From positions 1 to 26,477 of IMG/VR virus record IMGVR_UViG_3300042374_000494: DNA of 26,477 bases; one strand, written 5' to 3'. The notes under the pieces were generated by a model. It worked only from the letters and a program-made list of their open reading frames with translations. It searched no databases and was not told where the DNA came from. Below, one piece after another: positions 15,601 to 24,117 of the stretch. How positions within the stretch are numbered: the first letter of the stretch is position 1; every line of letters starts with the position of its first letter. The position numbers and the translations under genes are program-made. Source of the stretch: a virus.

Positions 15601-18600
15601 CGCTTGTGCCAGAAGTTCCACTACTACCATTTGAACCAGATGTGCCAGAAGTTCCTGATGTACCAGAAGTTCCCGATGTGCCAGCAGTTCCTGCCGAACC
15701 TGTACTACCATTACTTCCACTTGTACCAGAAGTTCCTGATGTGCCACTTGTTCCTGATGTTCCACTACTTCCAGAAGTTCCTGATGTGCCAGAACTTCCC
15801 GATGTTCCTGATGTGCCAGAACTTCCCGATGTGCCAGAAGTTCCTGATGTACCTCTAGTTCCAGAAGTTCCCGATGTGCCAGATGACCCAGAAGTTCCTG
15901 ATGTACCGCTTGTACCATCCACTCCACTCGTACCAGAAGTTCCTGATGTACCACTCGTACCGCTTGTGCCAGAAGTTCCTGATGTACCGCTTGTGCCGCT
16001 TGTACCAGAAGTTCCTGATGTGCCAGAAGTTCCTGAAGAACCTTCACTACCAGAGGTTCCCGATGTTCCACTACTTCCGCTTGTACCAGATGAACCTTCA
16101 CTACCAGAAGTTCCTGATGTACCAGACGTACCAGAACTTCCACTCTCTCCGCTTGTACCAGAAGTTCCTGATGTACCTGATGTGCCATCCGTACCACTTA
16201 CTCCAGAAGTTCCTGAAGTACCAGAAGAACCAACTGCAGCTGCTATATTTCTATATGCTAATTTTTTTGATATAGTATCCCATATTACTACTTGCTCATA
16301 AGATGCGGATGGTAAATTTCCTAACAATACACTACCACTAACTCCCAAACTTCCACTAACAGTTAAGTTTGCGTTAATACTACTATCTTTGTTTACCTGT
16401 AAGAATGATGCTGTATTTACTCCTTCCGCATTTAGAGCGTAAAGAGCGTATGATGCGGTAAATGCTAATGAAGCAGTACCAACCAACATCGAAGAAGTTT
16501 GTGAACTAAGTAAATCACCAGTACCAGTACCACCAGTACCACCGCCACCTAATATTCTTACTAATACACCATCTGAACCAGACGATATTACATCAACACC
16601 AGAACCAGTAAAATGAATTTTTCCTACTTGTGCTTTTACTAATGAACTCGTTTGGTATATAAATAATTCAGTACCACCACCTACACCTGCGTTTAATGCG
16701 TAAGATGCGGTTAATGCGTAAGAAGAACTTACTGCACTAAATACAGCCATTGATGATGTTTGTGAATTTCTTACAAAATTTTCTAAATCACCCAATGCTG
16801 CCAATGCCCCACTATCAAATCCAACAATACTTTCAGCTATACCAGCTCTAATTGCGTATGATGATGATAAAACATTACCAACTACTCTATCACCAGTTAT
16901 TGTTCCATTGATTAATGAACCACCACTACCAATTACAACATGCCCACTAGTCAATCCACTAAATACAATTTGAATAGTATCATCATCAATTGATTTTATT
17001 GTGCCAGGTAAAATTTGGTCTTCCGAACCAGTAGCATAAACCTGAACCATTGGGTATCTGATTCCTAAATTATGTACAATAGTTAAATTACTTACATTAT
17101 TAAATGATACAGTTTCAGTTAATGAAGTTTCAGGTTGTGGAATAAAATATCCTCTATTCTCATCAAATCTTAAAATATCATACTGCGCCGATGCAGTTGG
17201 TCCTACTCCTTGGAAATTATATGTACCTAAGAATGAACCACTTACTAATGGAGCAAATACTCTATTTGAAGCAGTAATATCAGTTGCAGTTAAATCATTA
17301 CCAACATAAAGATTACCCCAAATTGATGAAGATGTATTTACTACAAATCCTTTATCAGGAGAAATTGATGCGGTATATGAACCACTCTTTAATATAAATG
17401 TTTCAAATGATAAGTTAGCAATATTGATGTTAGTTAATCCACTACCATCTCCAATGAAAGCAGAACCAGAAGAAAGTATAACGTTTCCACCAGTAACAAA
17501 TAATCCACCACTAACACTTAAATTACCAGACACAAATGTCCTAGTACCAATTTCCAAACCTTTGTTTGGAGATATTACCGCCTGAACTGAACCTGATATA
17601 ATTCTATCTAATTTAAGGTCTTGTAATGCGTTTGCAGGAATGTTAAATAATCCACCACCATCACCTATATAAAGTGCTGCAGTTATTGGTACGTTTACAT
17701 CTAATTTTTCTGGGTCAATAATAGCAACACCAGAACCAGAATTAATTTTAAATAATTCAAGTCCTTCAATTGATTCCGGTGGGATATTAAATAATCCACT
17801 ACCATCACCATAGTAAACAGATGCGGTAATTGAACCACTAATTGCTACTGATGATGTAAATTGAGATTTATATGAACCAGAAGATGGTGCTGTAATTACT
17901 TGGAATAGTTCACCACTTGCCACCGATGCAGTTGCTGAACCACTTGCTATCAATGGTGCGGCTGATGCTTGTACGTTTGTTATAAATCTACCATCACCAA
18001 AAAGAAATCCTCTTGCTGTTAAATCATCTGCTCTTAATGAACCACTAACATCAATTGAACCAGTAAATCTAGAACCAATAGCCGAACCAGTTACAGCAGT
18101 TGTTACTATAAATGTATCTCCACTTTGAACGGATGCCGTTGCAGAACCACTACCAATGAATGGTGCAGCTGCTGCTTGTACGTTTGTAATATATCTACCA
18201 TCACCAACAAAGAATTGAGATTGTACGCTACCACTAACATCCACACTACCCGTTATACGAGTACCAATTTGATAATCAAGCCCAGAACCAGTTGCTCCAG
18301 TAGTTACTATAAATGTATCACCACTTGTTACAGAAGCTGTTGCAGAACCACTTGCTATTAATGGAGATGCTGCCGCTTGTACATTTGTTATAAATCTACC
18401 ATCACCAATAAAAAATCCATCATTTGATAATCGTACACTTCCACTTACTGAAATACTTCCACTAAATTGTGAACCACTATCTTGCGATTGAACTCTAAAT
18501 CCAAAATTAGGAGATACTGATGCAGTTACCGAACCGGATTTAATTTCCGTTGATACTAATGCATCTTCCGTTAATGCTGAACGAGGAATGTTTCTAAGAT

Positions 18601-21600
18601 ATGTTCCATCCGCAAATATAAATGATGATGAATTTATAAATAGTCCTCCACTGTTTTCGTTTATAAACAAACTACCACTTACATCAACCGAACCAGTAAA
18701 TTTAGAAGCGATTTGAGTTTTATATATAAAATCTGGGTTACCATCTAATACATTTATAACTCCCGCCATTGATGAATGGAATTCACAATTATAATATAAT
18801 GTATTTGGTGCACTTCCAGAAACTAAAAATCTTATTTGTCCATTATCTTCACCATTATTTGTAACCCAACTATTATAAAAATTACTATTACCAATGCCAG
18901 GTGTTTGATTAATCCAAAATGGATGCCCACTTGCATTTACATTAAAAACATATTCATAATTTCTATGTAATGTAAGTGTAGGATTTGAACCACTTATTAA
19001 CCTATTACTTATATTATAATTGCCACTTCCATCATTAGTTACAATGAATACATTATCAAATTCCAAAGAAGATGTAAATGGAGTTTTAACTACGAATCCA
19101 AAATCAGGTGAAACCGATGCAGTTACAGAACCAGATTTAATTTCTGCTGAAACCAATGCATCTTCCGTTAATGCTGCTCTAGGAATATTTCTTAAAAAAG
19201 TACCTTGTGCGTATATGAATGATGATGAATCAATTCTAATACTTCCACTAAAGTCAGAACCACTTTCAAATGATGCTACTCTAAATCCAAAATTAGGAGA
19301 TACAGATGCAGTTACACTACCACTAGCAATTCTAACAGTATCCCCAGATATTGCAGATTGTGGAATATCAAATAATCCTTTACCGCTACCACTAAACATT
19401 GAAGCGGTAATATTTCCATCAACTTTAGTTTCTCCAATTAATGTTATTTCAGCTGGAACATATAATGCATCTACTACATTGATAGTACCTGCCATTGATG
19501 AGTGTAATTGGCAATTATAATATAATGTATTTGGTGCACTACCAGAAACTAAAAATGTTATAACACCAACATCATCTCCATTATTAGTTATCCAAGAATC
19601 GTATGCATTATTAGTACCAATGCCACTTACCGATTTAATCCAAAATGGATGGCCTGATGCATTAACATTAAATACATATTCTACATTTCTAACTAAAGTT
19701 AAAGTTGGGTTTGAACCACTTACTAATCCGTTACTAATATTATATAAACCAGAACCATCATTAGTTACCGTAAATACAGTATCTATATCATAGTGTGGTA
19801 TTTCTCTTGCCGATGATGATACAATAAAACTTCCACTAATTGTAGAGAATGTATTTACTCTAAGACCATAATCTGGCGAAATCGATGCCGTTGCCGAACC
19901 ACTTGCAATTCTATTAATTTTAAATGATAATGCTGATTCAGGAATATCACTTAATCCACCACCACTACCACTAAAGAACGAGCCACTTTCAACTCTAATA
20001 TATCCACCACTTACAAATAAACTACCACTAAATTGTGAACCGCTTTCAATTGATGTTACTTTAAATCCTTCATCAGGACTTACCGAAGCAGTTACACTAC
20101 CACTTTTAATTTCAACACTTAATAAAGCGTCTTGTGTTAATGCAGAACGAGGTATGTTTCTAAGATATGTACCTTCAGAAAATATAAATGAAGATGAATC
20201 AATTAAAACACTACCACTAAATGATGAACCACTTTCAAATGATTCAACTATAAATCCAAAATTAGGAGATACAGATGCAGTTACACTACCACTAGCAATT
20301 CTTTTTAATTCTTCAGATAATGCTGAGAATGGAATATCCGTTAAACCAGCACCACTACCACTAAATACCGATGCTGATACCGACCCAGAGAAATTGGATA
20401 CTGATGCAAATACTTCAAATCCTCTATCAGGAGAAACTGATGCAGTTACACTACCACTAAATATTTTTGAAAGGTCTAAATCTGCTAATGCCGATAATGG
20501 TATATCATATAATCTTGCACCACTACCAGAATATGAACCAGAGTATAATTCTATACCACTGCCACTTACAAAAATAGAACCTGTAAACTGAGAACCGCTT
20601 TCTATTGATTCAACTTTAAATCCAAATTGAGGAGAAACAGATGCTGTTACGCTACCACTTTTAATTTCAGTACTTAATAAAGCATCTGGCGTTAAAGCTG
20701 CTCTTGGTATATTAAATAAGTTTGCACCACTACCAGAATAAGTTGAACCAGAAGTAATTGAAACATTTCCATTTACAAGCACACTACCACTTATACTCAC
20801 ACTACCACTAAAGGCAGAACCCCTTTCAACTGATGTTACAATAAATCCAGTAATATTATCAACTGATGCAGTAACAGAACCAGAAACTATTTTTGATGAT
20901 AATTGAGGAGGTACTGATATATTAGTTAATTTACTACCATCACCTTCAAAAAATGCAGCTAATACAGAACCAGTAACATATACTGAACCACTTATATCAA
21001 TAGAACCTGTAAATTGTGAACCACTTTCCAATGATTCAACTCTAAAGCCATCATCAGGATTTACTGATGCCGTTATACTTCCACTTGCTATTCTGAATGA
21101 ATCTCCAGTAAAAGCAGAACGAGGTATATTAAACAATCCAGCACCATCACCTTGTATAAATGATGCTGAGAATGAACCAGTAAATTCTCTTGCTTTTACA
21201 ACATCTCTTACAAATAAACTTCCAGTAATAACTTCATCGCCATATATAAGAACACCACTATTTCTTTCAACTAATTGGTCTACTATATTAATAGTACCAT
21301 ACATAGCAGGTCCGTTCTGAGAATTATAATATAATGTATTTGGTGCGTTTGAAGGTACTGCAAATGTTATAGTACCATTATCTACTCCGTTATTAGTTAC
21401 ACCATCACTATAAGCTCCACCAGTCCCAGTACTAATTTCAGTTTTAATCCAAAATGGTTGAGTTGGTGCCGTTATATTGAATGTATATTCTATACCCCTT
21501 ACTAAAGATATTGTAGGATTTTGTCTTGTAGTATCACCATCAAATTGATATGCCGCGTTTGAATCATTTACTACACTAAATACTGTTTTTAAAGATTCAG

Positions 21601-23107
21601 TTGCGTAATATTTTGCAGATGCTGATATTATCATACTACCACTAAAGGTAGAGAACGTATTTACTATAAGTCCATTATTAGGAGAAATTGATGCTGTTGC
21701 AGAACCACTACTAATTTTTGTTAAATCTAAATCTTTTAATGCCTTTACAGGAATATCAAATAATCGTTCACCACTACCAGAAAAAGATGAACCAGAAGTT
21801 ATTTCTATACCTCTAGCCCCACTTACAAAAAGTGAACCTGTGAATTGAGAACCTGTTTGTTCCGATATTACTCTAAATCCAAAATCAGGAGAAGTTGATG
21901 CAGTTACACTACCACTTGCTATTAATGTTGCTACTAACGCATCAGGAGTTAAGGCAGAACGAGGTATATTAAATAATTTTTCACCACTACCACTATAATA
22001 TGCACCAACTGCTAATTCAACATTGCCACTTACAAATAAACTACCAGTAAATTGAGAACCAAATTCAGCAGATTTTACTACAAGTCCAATATTTGGTGCA
22101 ACGGAAGCAGTTACACTACCACTTGCTATTAATGTTGCATCTTCCGATAAAGCTGATTGTGGGATATCAAATAATCCTCTACCAGAACCAGAATACATTG
22201 ATGCGGTTATTGTTGTATTAACTACCAATCCTAAGTTTGGTGAAATTGATGCAGTTGCAGAACCACTAGCAATTCTAGTTGATACCAATGAATCAATATT
22301 TAGTGCTGAGAATGGGATATTAAATAATCCCTCACCACTACCACTAAAGAATCCACTTCCAGATGGTATTGTTATATTTCCACTTACAAAAAGAGAACCA
22401 GTAAATGTAGAACCACTTACTGTTGATGTTACTAAAAAACCTTCATTTGGTGATACCGATGCGGTTACCGAACCTGTTACTAATCTTGTTGCTTGAGGTA
22501 AATTAAATATATCTCTACCATCCCCAAAGAAAGAACCGGTAAATGAACTACTTATTGATTGTGATGCAGTTATGTCATTTACAATAATAGATGAACTAAC
22601 TAATACAGAACCAGTAAATTGTTGTCTATCATCATAATTATCACCAAAAACATTTGAGCCTGATGAATAAATTATAGAAGATGAAATATAATTTACAATT
22701 ATACTTTCAGCATAGATTGTATCATCAACATAAAGGTCACCTTGAATTCTAGTGTTTGTATTTACAACTAAATTTCCTTCTACAAAAGATGCAGTTGCTG
22801 AACCACTAGCTATTTTAGTAGCAGCTGGTAAATTAAATAATCCTTCACCATCGCCAATAAATGAACCAGTAAATGAACCTGTAAATTGTCCAGTTACTCT
22901 ATCTAAATCTAAACTTCTTACAAATCCTCTATTACCCTGGTCATCCGAAACTACAATAGCTGGATTTGTTAATAGTGAAGCAGAAAAGTTAGGAACACCT
23001 AAATTCGGCTCTGCTTGGGATAAATCCAAGAATTGATACCTGTCAGATGTTACATTTTTCGGGCTTACAACCCTTACCCTGCCCGTTAATAGATTACTTA
23101 TTGCCAT
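12632..23107 (-). CDS. Giant tail fibre (3491 aa): 22 beta modules, 3 cupredoxin-like domains, acidic collagen-like stalk
   Basis: One uninterrupted 3491-codon frame. Residues 1-75 are unique and may anchor the fibre. Residues ~75-1945 carry 22 modules of roughly 80 residues, each with GDGxGLFNIP and [16 protein letters not shown] motifs. [14 protein letters not shown] lies near 142-155. Three cupredoxin-like domains are inserted at ~500-610, ~1110-1212 and ~1350-1456. Domains 2 and 3 keep a His-Cys-His-Met set (H1153, C1199, H1202, M1205; H1395, C1441, H1444, M1447) and domain 1 has lost it. A VHNLG...SGHVVI beta domain spans ~1995-2060, followed by [13 protein letters not shown] repeats. 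Residues 2293-3331 are Gly-X-Y. The end (~3331-3491) is a beta domain with [12 protein letters not shown] and FVAGKNLS, common at phage fibre C-termini. There is no S74 chaperone. It starts at ATG 23107 with GGA 9 bases upstream. The collagen/connector plan is shared with the 2548-residue fibre, implying paralogy. Confidence 0.9.
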   Translation of the reverse strand: MAISNLLTGRVRVVSPKNVTSDRYQFLDLSQAEPNLGVPNFSASLLTNPAIVVSDDQGNRGFVRSLDLDRVTGQFTGSFTGSFIGDGEGLFNLPAATKIASGSATASFVEGNLVVNTNTRIQGDLYVDDTIYAESIIVNYISSSIIYSSGSNVFGDNYDDRQQFTGSVLVSSSIIVNDITASQSISSSFTGSFFGDGRDIFNLPQATRLVTGSVTASVSPNEGFLVTSTVSGSTFTGSLFVSGNITIPSGSGFFSGSGEGLFNIPFSALNIDSLVSTRIASGSATASISPNLGLVVNTTITASMYSGSGRGLFDIPQSALSEDATLIASGSVTASVAPNIGLVVKSAEFGSQFTGSLFVSGNVELAVGAYYSGSGEKLFNIPRSALTPDALVATLIASGSVTASTSPDFGFRVISEQTGSQFTGSLFVSGARGIEITSGSSFSGSGERLFDIPVKALKDLDLTKISSGSATASISPNNGLIVNTFSTFSGSMIISASAKYYATESLKTVFSVVNDSNAAYQFDGDTTRQNPTISLVRGIEYTFNITAPTQPFWIKTEISTGTGGAYSDGVTNNGVDNGTITFAVPSNAPNTLYYNSQNGPAMYGTINIVDQLVERNSGVLIYGDEVITGSLFVRDVVKAREFTGSFSASFIQGDGAGLFNIPRSAFTGDSFRIASGSITASVNPDDGFRVESLESGSQFTGSIDISGSVYVTGSVLAAFFEGDGSKLTNISVPPQLSSKIVSGSVTASVDNITGFIVTSVERGSAFSGSVSISGSVLVNGNVSITSGSTYSGSGANLFNIPRAALTPDALLSTEIKSGSVTASVSPQFGFKVESIESGSQFTGSIFVSGSGIELYSGSYSGSGARLYDIPLSALADLDLSKIFSGSVTASVSPDRGFEVFASVSNFSGSVSASVFSGSGAGLTDIPFSALSEELKRIASGSVTASVSPNFGFIVESFESGSSFSGSVLIDSSSFIFSEGTYLRNIPRSALTQDALLSVEIKSGSVTASVSPDEGFKVTSIESGSQFSGSLFVSGGYIRVESGSFFSGSGGGLSDIPESALSFKINRIASGSATASISPDYGLRVNTFSTISGSFIVSSSAREIPHYDIDTVFTVTNDGSGLYNISNGLVSGSNPTLTLVRNVEYVFNVNASGHPFWIKSVSGIGTNNAYDSWITNNGDDVGVITFLVSGSAPNTLYYNCQLHSSMAGTINVVDALYVPAEITLIGETKVDGNITASMFSGSGKGLFDIPQSAISGDTVRIASGSVTASVSPNFGFRVASFESGSDFSGSIRIDSSSFIYAQGTFLRNIPRAALTEDALVSAEIKSGSVTASVSPDFGFVVKTPFTSSLEFDNVFIVTNDGSGNYNISNRLISGSNPTLTLHRNYEYVFNVNASGHPFWINQTPGIGNSNFYNSWVTNNGEDNGQIRFLVSGSAPNTLYYNCEFHSSMAGVINVLDGNPDFIYKTQIASKFTGSVDVSGSLFINENSGGLFINSSSFIFADGTYLRNIPRSALTEDALVSTEIKSGSVTASVSPNFGFRVQSQDSGSQFSGSISVSGSVRLSNDGFFIGDGRFITNVQAAASPLIASGSATASVTSGDTFIVTTGATGSGLDYQIGTRITGSVDVSGSVQSQFFVGDGRYITNVQAAAAPFIGSGSATASVQSGDTFIVTTAVTGSAIGSRFTGSIDVSGSLRADDLTARGFLFGDGRFITNVQASAAPLIASGSATASVASGELFQVITAPSSGSYKSQFTSSVAISGSITASVYYGDGSGLFNIPPESIEGLELFKINSGSGVAIIDPEKLDVNVPITAALYIGDGGGLFNIPANALQDLKLDRIISGSVQAVISPNKGLEIGTRTFVSGNLSVSGGLFVTGGNVILSSGSAFIGDGSGLTNINIANLSFETFILKSGSYTASISPDKGFVVNTSSSIWGNLYVGNDLTATDITASNRVFAPLVSGSFLGTYNFQGVGPTASAQYDILRFDENRGYFIPQPETSLTETVSFNNVSNLTIVHNLGIRYPMVQVYATGSEDQILPGTIKSIDDDTIQIVFSGLTSGHVVIGSGGSLINGTITGDRVVGNVLSSSYAIRAGIAESIVGFDSGALAALGDLENFVRNSQTSSMAVFSAVSSSYALTASYALNAGVGGGTELFIYQTSSLVKAQVGKIHFTGSGVDVISSGSDGVLVRILGGGGTGGTGTGDLLSSQTSSMLVGTASLAFTASYALYALNAEGVNTASFLQVNKDSSINANLTVSGSLGVSGSVLLGNLPSASYEQVVIWDTISKKLAYRNIAAAVGSSGTSGTSGVSGTDGTSGTSGTSGTSGESGSSGTSGTSGTSGSEGSSGTSGSSGTSGTSGSEGSSGTSGTSGTSGTSGTSGTSGTSGTSGTSGTSGTSGTSGVDGTSGTSGTSGSSGTSGTSGTRGTSGTSGTSGSSGTSGTSGSSGTSGTSGSSGTSGTSGTSGTSGTSGSNGSTGSAGTAGTSGTSGTSGTSGTSGSNGSSGTSGTSGTSGSSGTAGTSGTAGESGSAGTSGTSGTSGSSGTSGTSGSTGSSGTSGTSGSDGEAGSSGTSGSSGTSGTSGSTGSSGTSGSSGTSGTSGTSGSDGTSGSSGTSGTSGTSGTSGTSGTSGSEGSSGTSGTSGTSGSSGTSGTSGTSGTSGTSGTEGTSGSSGTSGSSGTSGTSGTNGSEGTSGTSGTSGTSGTSGLDGTSGTSGTSGTSGISGSDGTSGTSGTSGTSGSDGTSGTSGTSGTNGSAGTSGTNGSEGTSGTSGIDGTSGTSGSDGTSGTSGSNGTSGTSGTSGTNGSEGTSGTSGTSGSDGTSGTSGSDGTSGTSGVSGTSGTSGTSGLDGTYFGSSGTSGESGSSGTSGTSGVNGSDGTSGIDGTSGTSGQDGTFFGSSGTSGASGSSGTSGTSGTSGINGSDGTSGTSGTSGLDGTFFGSSGTSGASGSSGTSGENGTNGTSGISGTDGTSGTSGLDGTFFGSSGTSGESGTSGTSGTSGTSGTSGTSGTSGQDGTFFGSSGTSGTSGTSGENGTSGTSGISGTDGTSGTSGLDGTMFGSSGTSGISGTSGTSGESGTSGTSGTSGTSGLDGTFFGSSGTSGTSGTSGTSGENGTNGTSGTSGTSGTSGFDGTFFGSSGTSGTSGTSGTSGVSGSSGTSGTSGTSGFDGTFFGSSGTSGTSGTSGTSGVSGSSGTSGTSGTSGLDGTLFGSSGTSGTSGTSGTSGISGSNGTSGTSGTSGFDGTFFGSSGTSGTSGSAGTSGLTSTSGTSGTSGTSGLDGTFFGSSGTSGANGSTGAAGSSGTSGTNAPGFTSGTSGISGSSGTSAVGFSSGTSGTSGLQITGTTNNAVLTYIDSPIGVQAEPNLTFDGTTISLTGNIGASGYISSTNYIASTTFRETYSDLSTGGSVTLDLSTANNFRRQFNGTSTITFTNPPASNAFGFTLVVVNAGAYSITWPASIDWAGGSAPILTSSGVDVLVFYTFNGGTTYYGFVAGKNLS
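13115..16231 (-). repeat. Collagen-like Gly-X-Y stalk of the 3491-aa fibre (DNA repeat)
   Basis: About 1040 residues (2293-3331) of Gly-X-Y, dominated by GTS and GSS. By hand count there are about 44 Asp/Glu, one Arg and no Lys. The DNA uses the same 18-base alternating-codon unit as the other stalk. The part nearer the C-terminus carries twelve evenly spaced interruptions, annotated separately. Near the end the pattern frays ([25 protein letters not shown]). Confidence 0.9.
13280..14578 (-). repeat. Twelve phased [12 protein letters not shown] interruptions in the acidic stalk
   Basis: Twelve copies of [LQF]DGT[FYML]FGSSGTSG between residues 2844 and 3275. Each has GTFFG, four residues per glycine instead of three, so each shifts the triplet phase by one. 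Successive copies are 111, 111, 111, 111, 120, 111, 120, 111, 129, 129 and 129 bases apart in plus-strand order. These are 37, 40 or 43 residues: 12, 13 or 14 triplets plus one. Confidence 0.9.
17335..22870 (-). repeat. Array of 22 short beta modules in the 3491-aa fibre
   Basis: Protein-level repeats with motifs GDG/GSGxGLFNIPxxAL, then [RKE]I.SGS[VA]TAS[VI]SP[ND]xGFxV, then SGSxFTGSxxVSGS. I count 22 copies of the SGS[VA]TAS-type motif; the last copies are more diverged ([25 protein letters not shown]). The average spacing is about 84 residues, with longer intervals where cupredoxin-like domains are inserted. One copy also occurs at the N-terminus of the 2548-residue fibre. Confidence 0.85.
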
Positions 23108-23127
23108 GCGTTACATTCCAGCTTTGT

Positions 23128-23155
23128 TATAAATATAGAGAATCCCTTATAAATA
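23128..23155 (+). promoter_or_regulatory. Two TATAAATA octamers upstream of the 3491-aa fibre gene
   Basis: Exact octamers at 23128-23135 and 23148-23155 on the plus strand, 20 bases apart start to start. They lie in the 67-base gap between the 305-residue gene and the giant fibre. On the coding strand they read TATTTATA, 21 and 41 bases before the ATG at 23107. Two copies before the longest gene may mark a strong late start; this is inference. Confidence 0.4.
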
Positions 23156-23174
23156 TCAATCAATGATATTATTG

Positions 23175-24092
23175 TTATTCATTTGCACTTTCTAACAAGG
23201 AAAGAACCACAGTTAATTCGGTTGAACCAGAAACAATAAATCCATAAGTTTCTTCTAATACTAATTTACCAGAAACCACCGGTGAAAGTGAATCTGCTGG
23301 CGGAATTGTTACATTTGTTACTAATCTTACCGCCTCTTGCTCAACAAATACAGGAGATTCAATTGTAGCTTTGATAACATCTACCAAAGAATTCACCACA
23401 TATATAGATGCTGATATACCTGCTGTTGTACCATTTACAAATCCATCTAACACAGATTGAGTAACTCCACTTTGAAATAATAATGGTGAAAGTGCAGAAC
23501 CGGTTACAGATTCGTTTTTTATAATTTGATTTGATAATACTTTTAAGTAATCTAAAGCAAATATAGATGCAGAATATTCAGTAGTATCAATAAGCGATAC
23601 TCCATTTTTATCAAAGTATGCTTTTGCTGCTTTATTTGTTCTGATTGTTGTATTATTAGCTATATCATATTTTATTGCATCTACATCATCTAAAGTGTTT
23701 TGTTCAAAATAAGATGATATAAAAGTAAATGGAGTTTCCGATAAACTATTTTGATTATTAGTATATGCTGCTATTTCTTTTCTTAAAAATTGTCTATTTG
23801 AGTTTAATAGTAAAGATGCGCTAGCAAAACTACCACTAAAATTTAATAAAGATACAGAAGAACTTATAAATGAACTACCACTATATACATTTCCAAATTC
23901 AGGTACAGGTATTTCTTTATTTGATGTTACAAATATAGTTACAGGTTGTGTTACCAAACTATTATTTGTAATTTGACAAGATAACACAATTGATGATACA
24001 CCTGCGGGAGTTGCATATATTTCATCTTGCTCACCAGTCAGTCCTGTTACTACTGACTGGAATCGATTTAACGGTACAAAAACTTCTGCCAT
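23175..24092 (-). CDS. Structural protein with split beta domain and helical insert (305 aa)
   Basis: A complete 305-residue frame. Residues ~10-57 (YATPAGVSSIVLSCQITNN) and ~250-302 (NVTIPPADSLSP, GKLVLEETYGFIVSGS, LTVVLSLLE) align by eye with the two halves of the 110-residue protein at 10592-10924. The part between, ~60-250, looks like an insertion. Within it, LLNSNRQFLRKEIAAY (95-110) and DDVDAIKYDI...RTNKAAKAYF resemble a worn copy of the Cys-x-Arg-Asp helical repeat of the upstream gene; the Cys is lost. The likely role is a baseplate or fibre-connector virion protein, as for relatives in T4-like marine phages; no direct function is known. It follows the repeat protein by 25 bases of A-rich leader and precedes the giant fibre by 67 bases. 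Homology by insertion is inferred from motif order. Confidence 0.78.
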   Translation of the reverse strand: MAEVFVPLNRFQSVVTGLTGEQDEIYATPAGVSSIVLSCQITNNSLVTQPVTIFVTSNKEIPVPEFGNVYSGSSFISSSVSLLNFSGSFASASLLLNSNRQFLRKEIAAYTNNQNSLSETPFTFISSYFEQNTLDDVDAIKYDIANNTTIRTNKAAKAYFDKNGVSLIDTTEYSASIFALDYLKVLSNQIIKNESVTGSALSPLLFQSGVTQSVLDGFVNGTTAGISASIYVVNSLVDVIKATIESPVFVEQEAVRLVTNVTIPPADSLSPVVSGKLVLEETYGFIVSGSTELTVVLSLLESANE

Positions 24093-24117
24093 TTCTTTTT
24101 ATTTTTTATTTTCTTTT
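24093..24117 (-). promoter_or_regulatory. A-rich translation leader of the 305-aa gene
   Basis: The coding-strand gap is almost entirely A with scattered T and G, ending AAAAATAAAAAGAA before ATGGC. These 19 bases including ATGGC are identical to the leader and start of the 110-residue gene. There is no purine-rich GGAGG. It probably serves as a low-structure ribosome-loading site. Confidence 0.45.

Noticed and set aside
15010-16197. Minus-strand frame of 395 codons rich in His-Gln-Glu-Leu-Leu
   Set aside because: Frame-shifted reading of the same collagen repeat as the 3491-residue fibre; low complexity and no independent start signal.
13461-16301. Open plus-strand frame of 946 codons, Pro/Val-rich
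   Set aside because: Same cause as the first: an antisense shadow of the acidic stalk repeat. It begins and ends at the limits of the low-complexity DNA and has no leader or recognisable domain.
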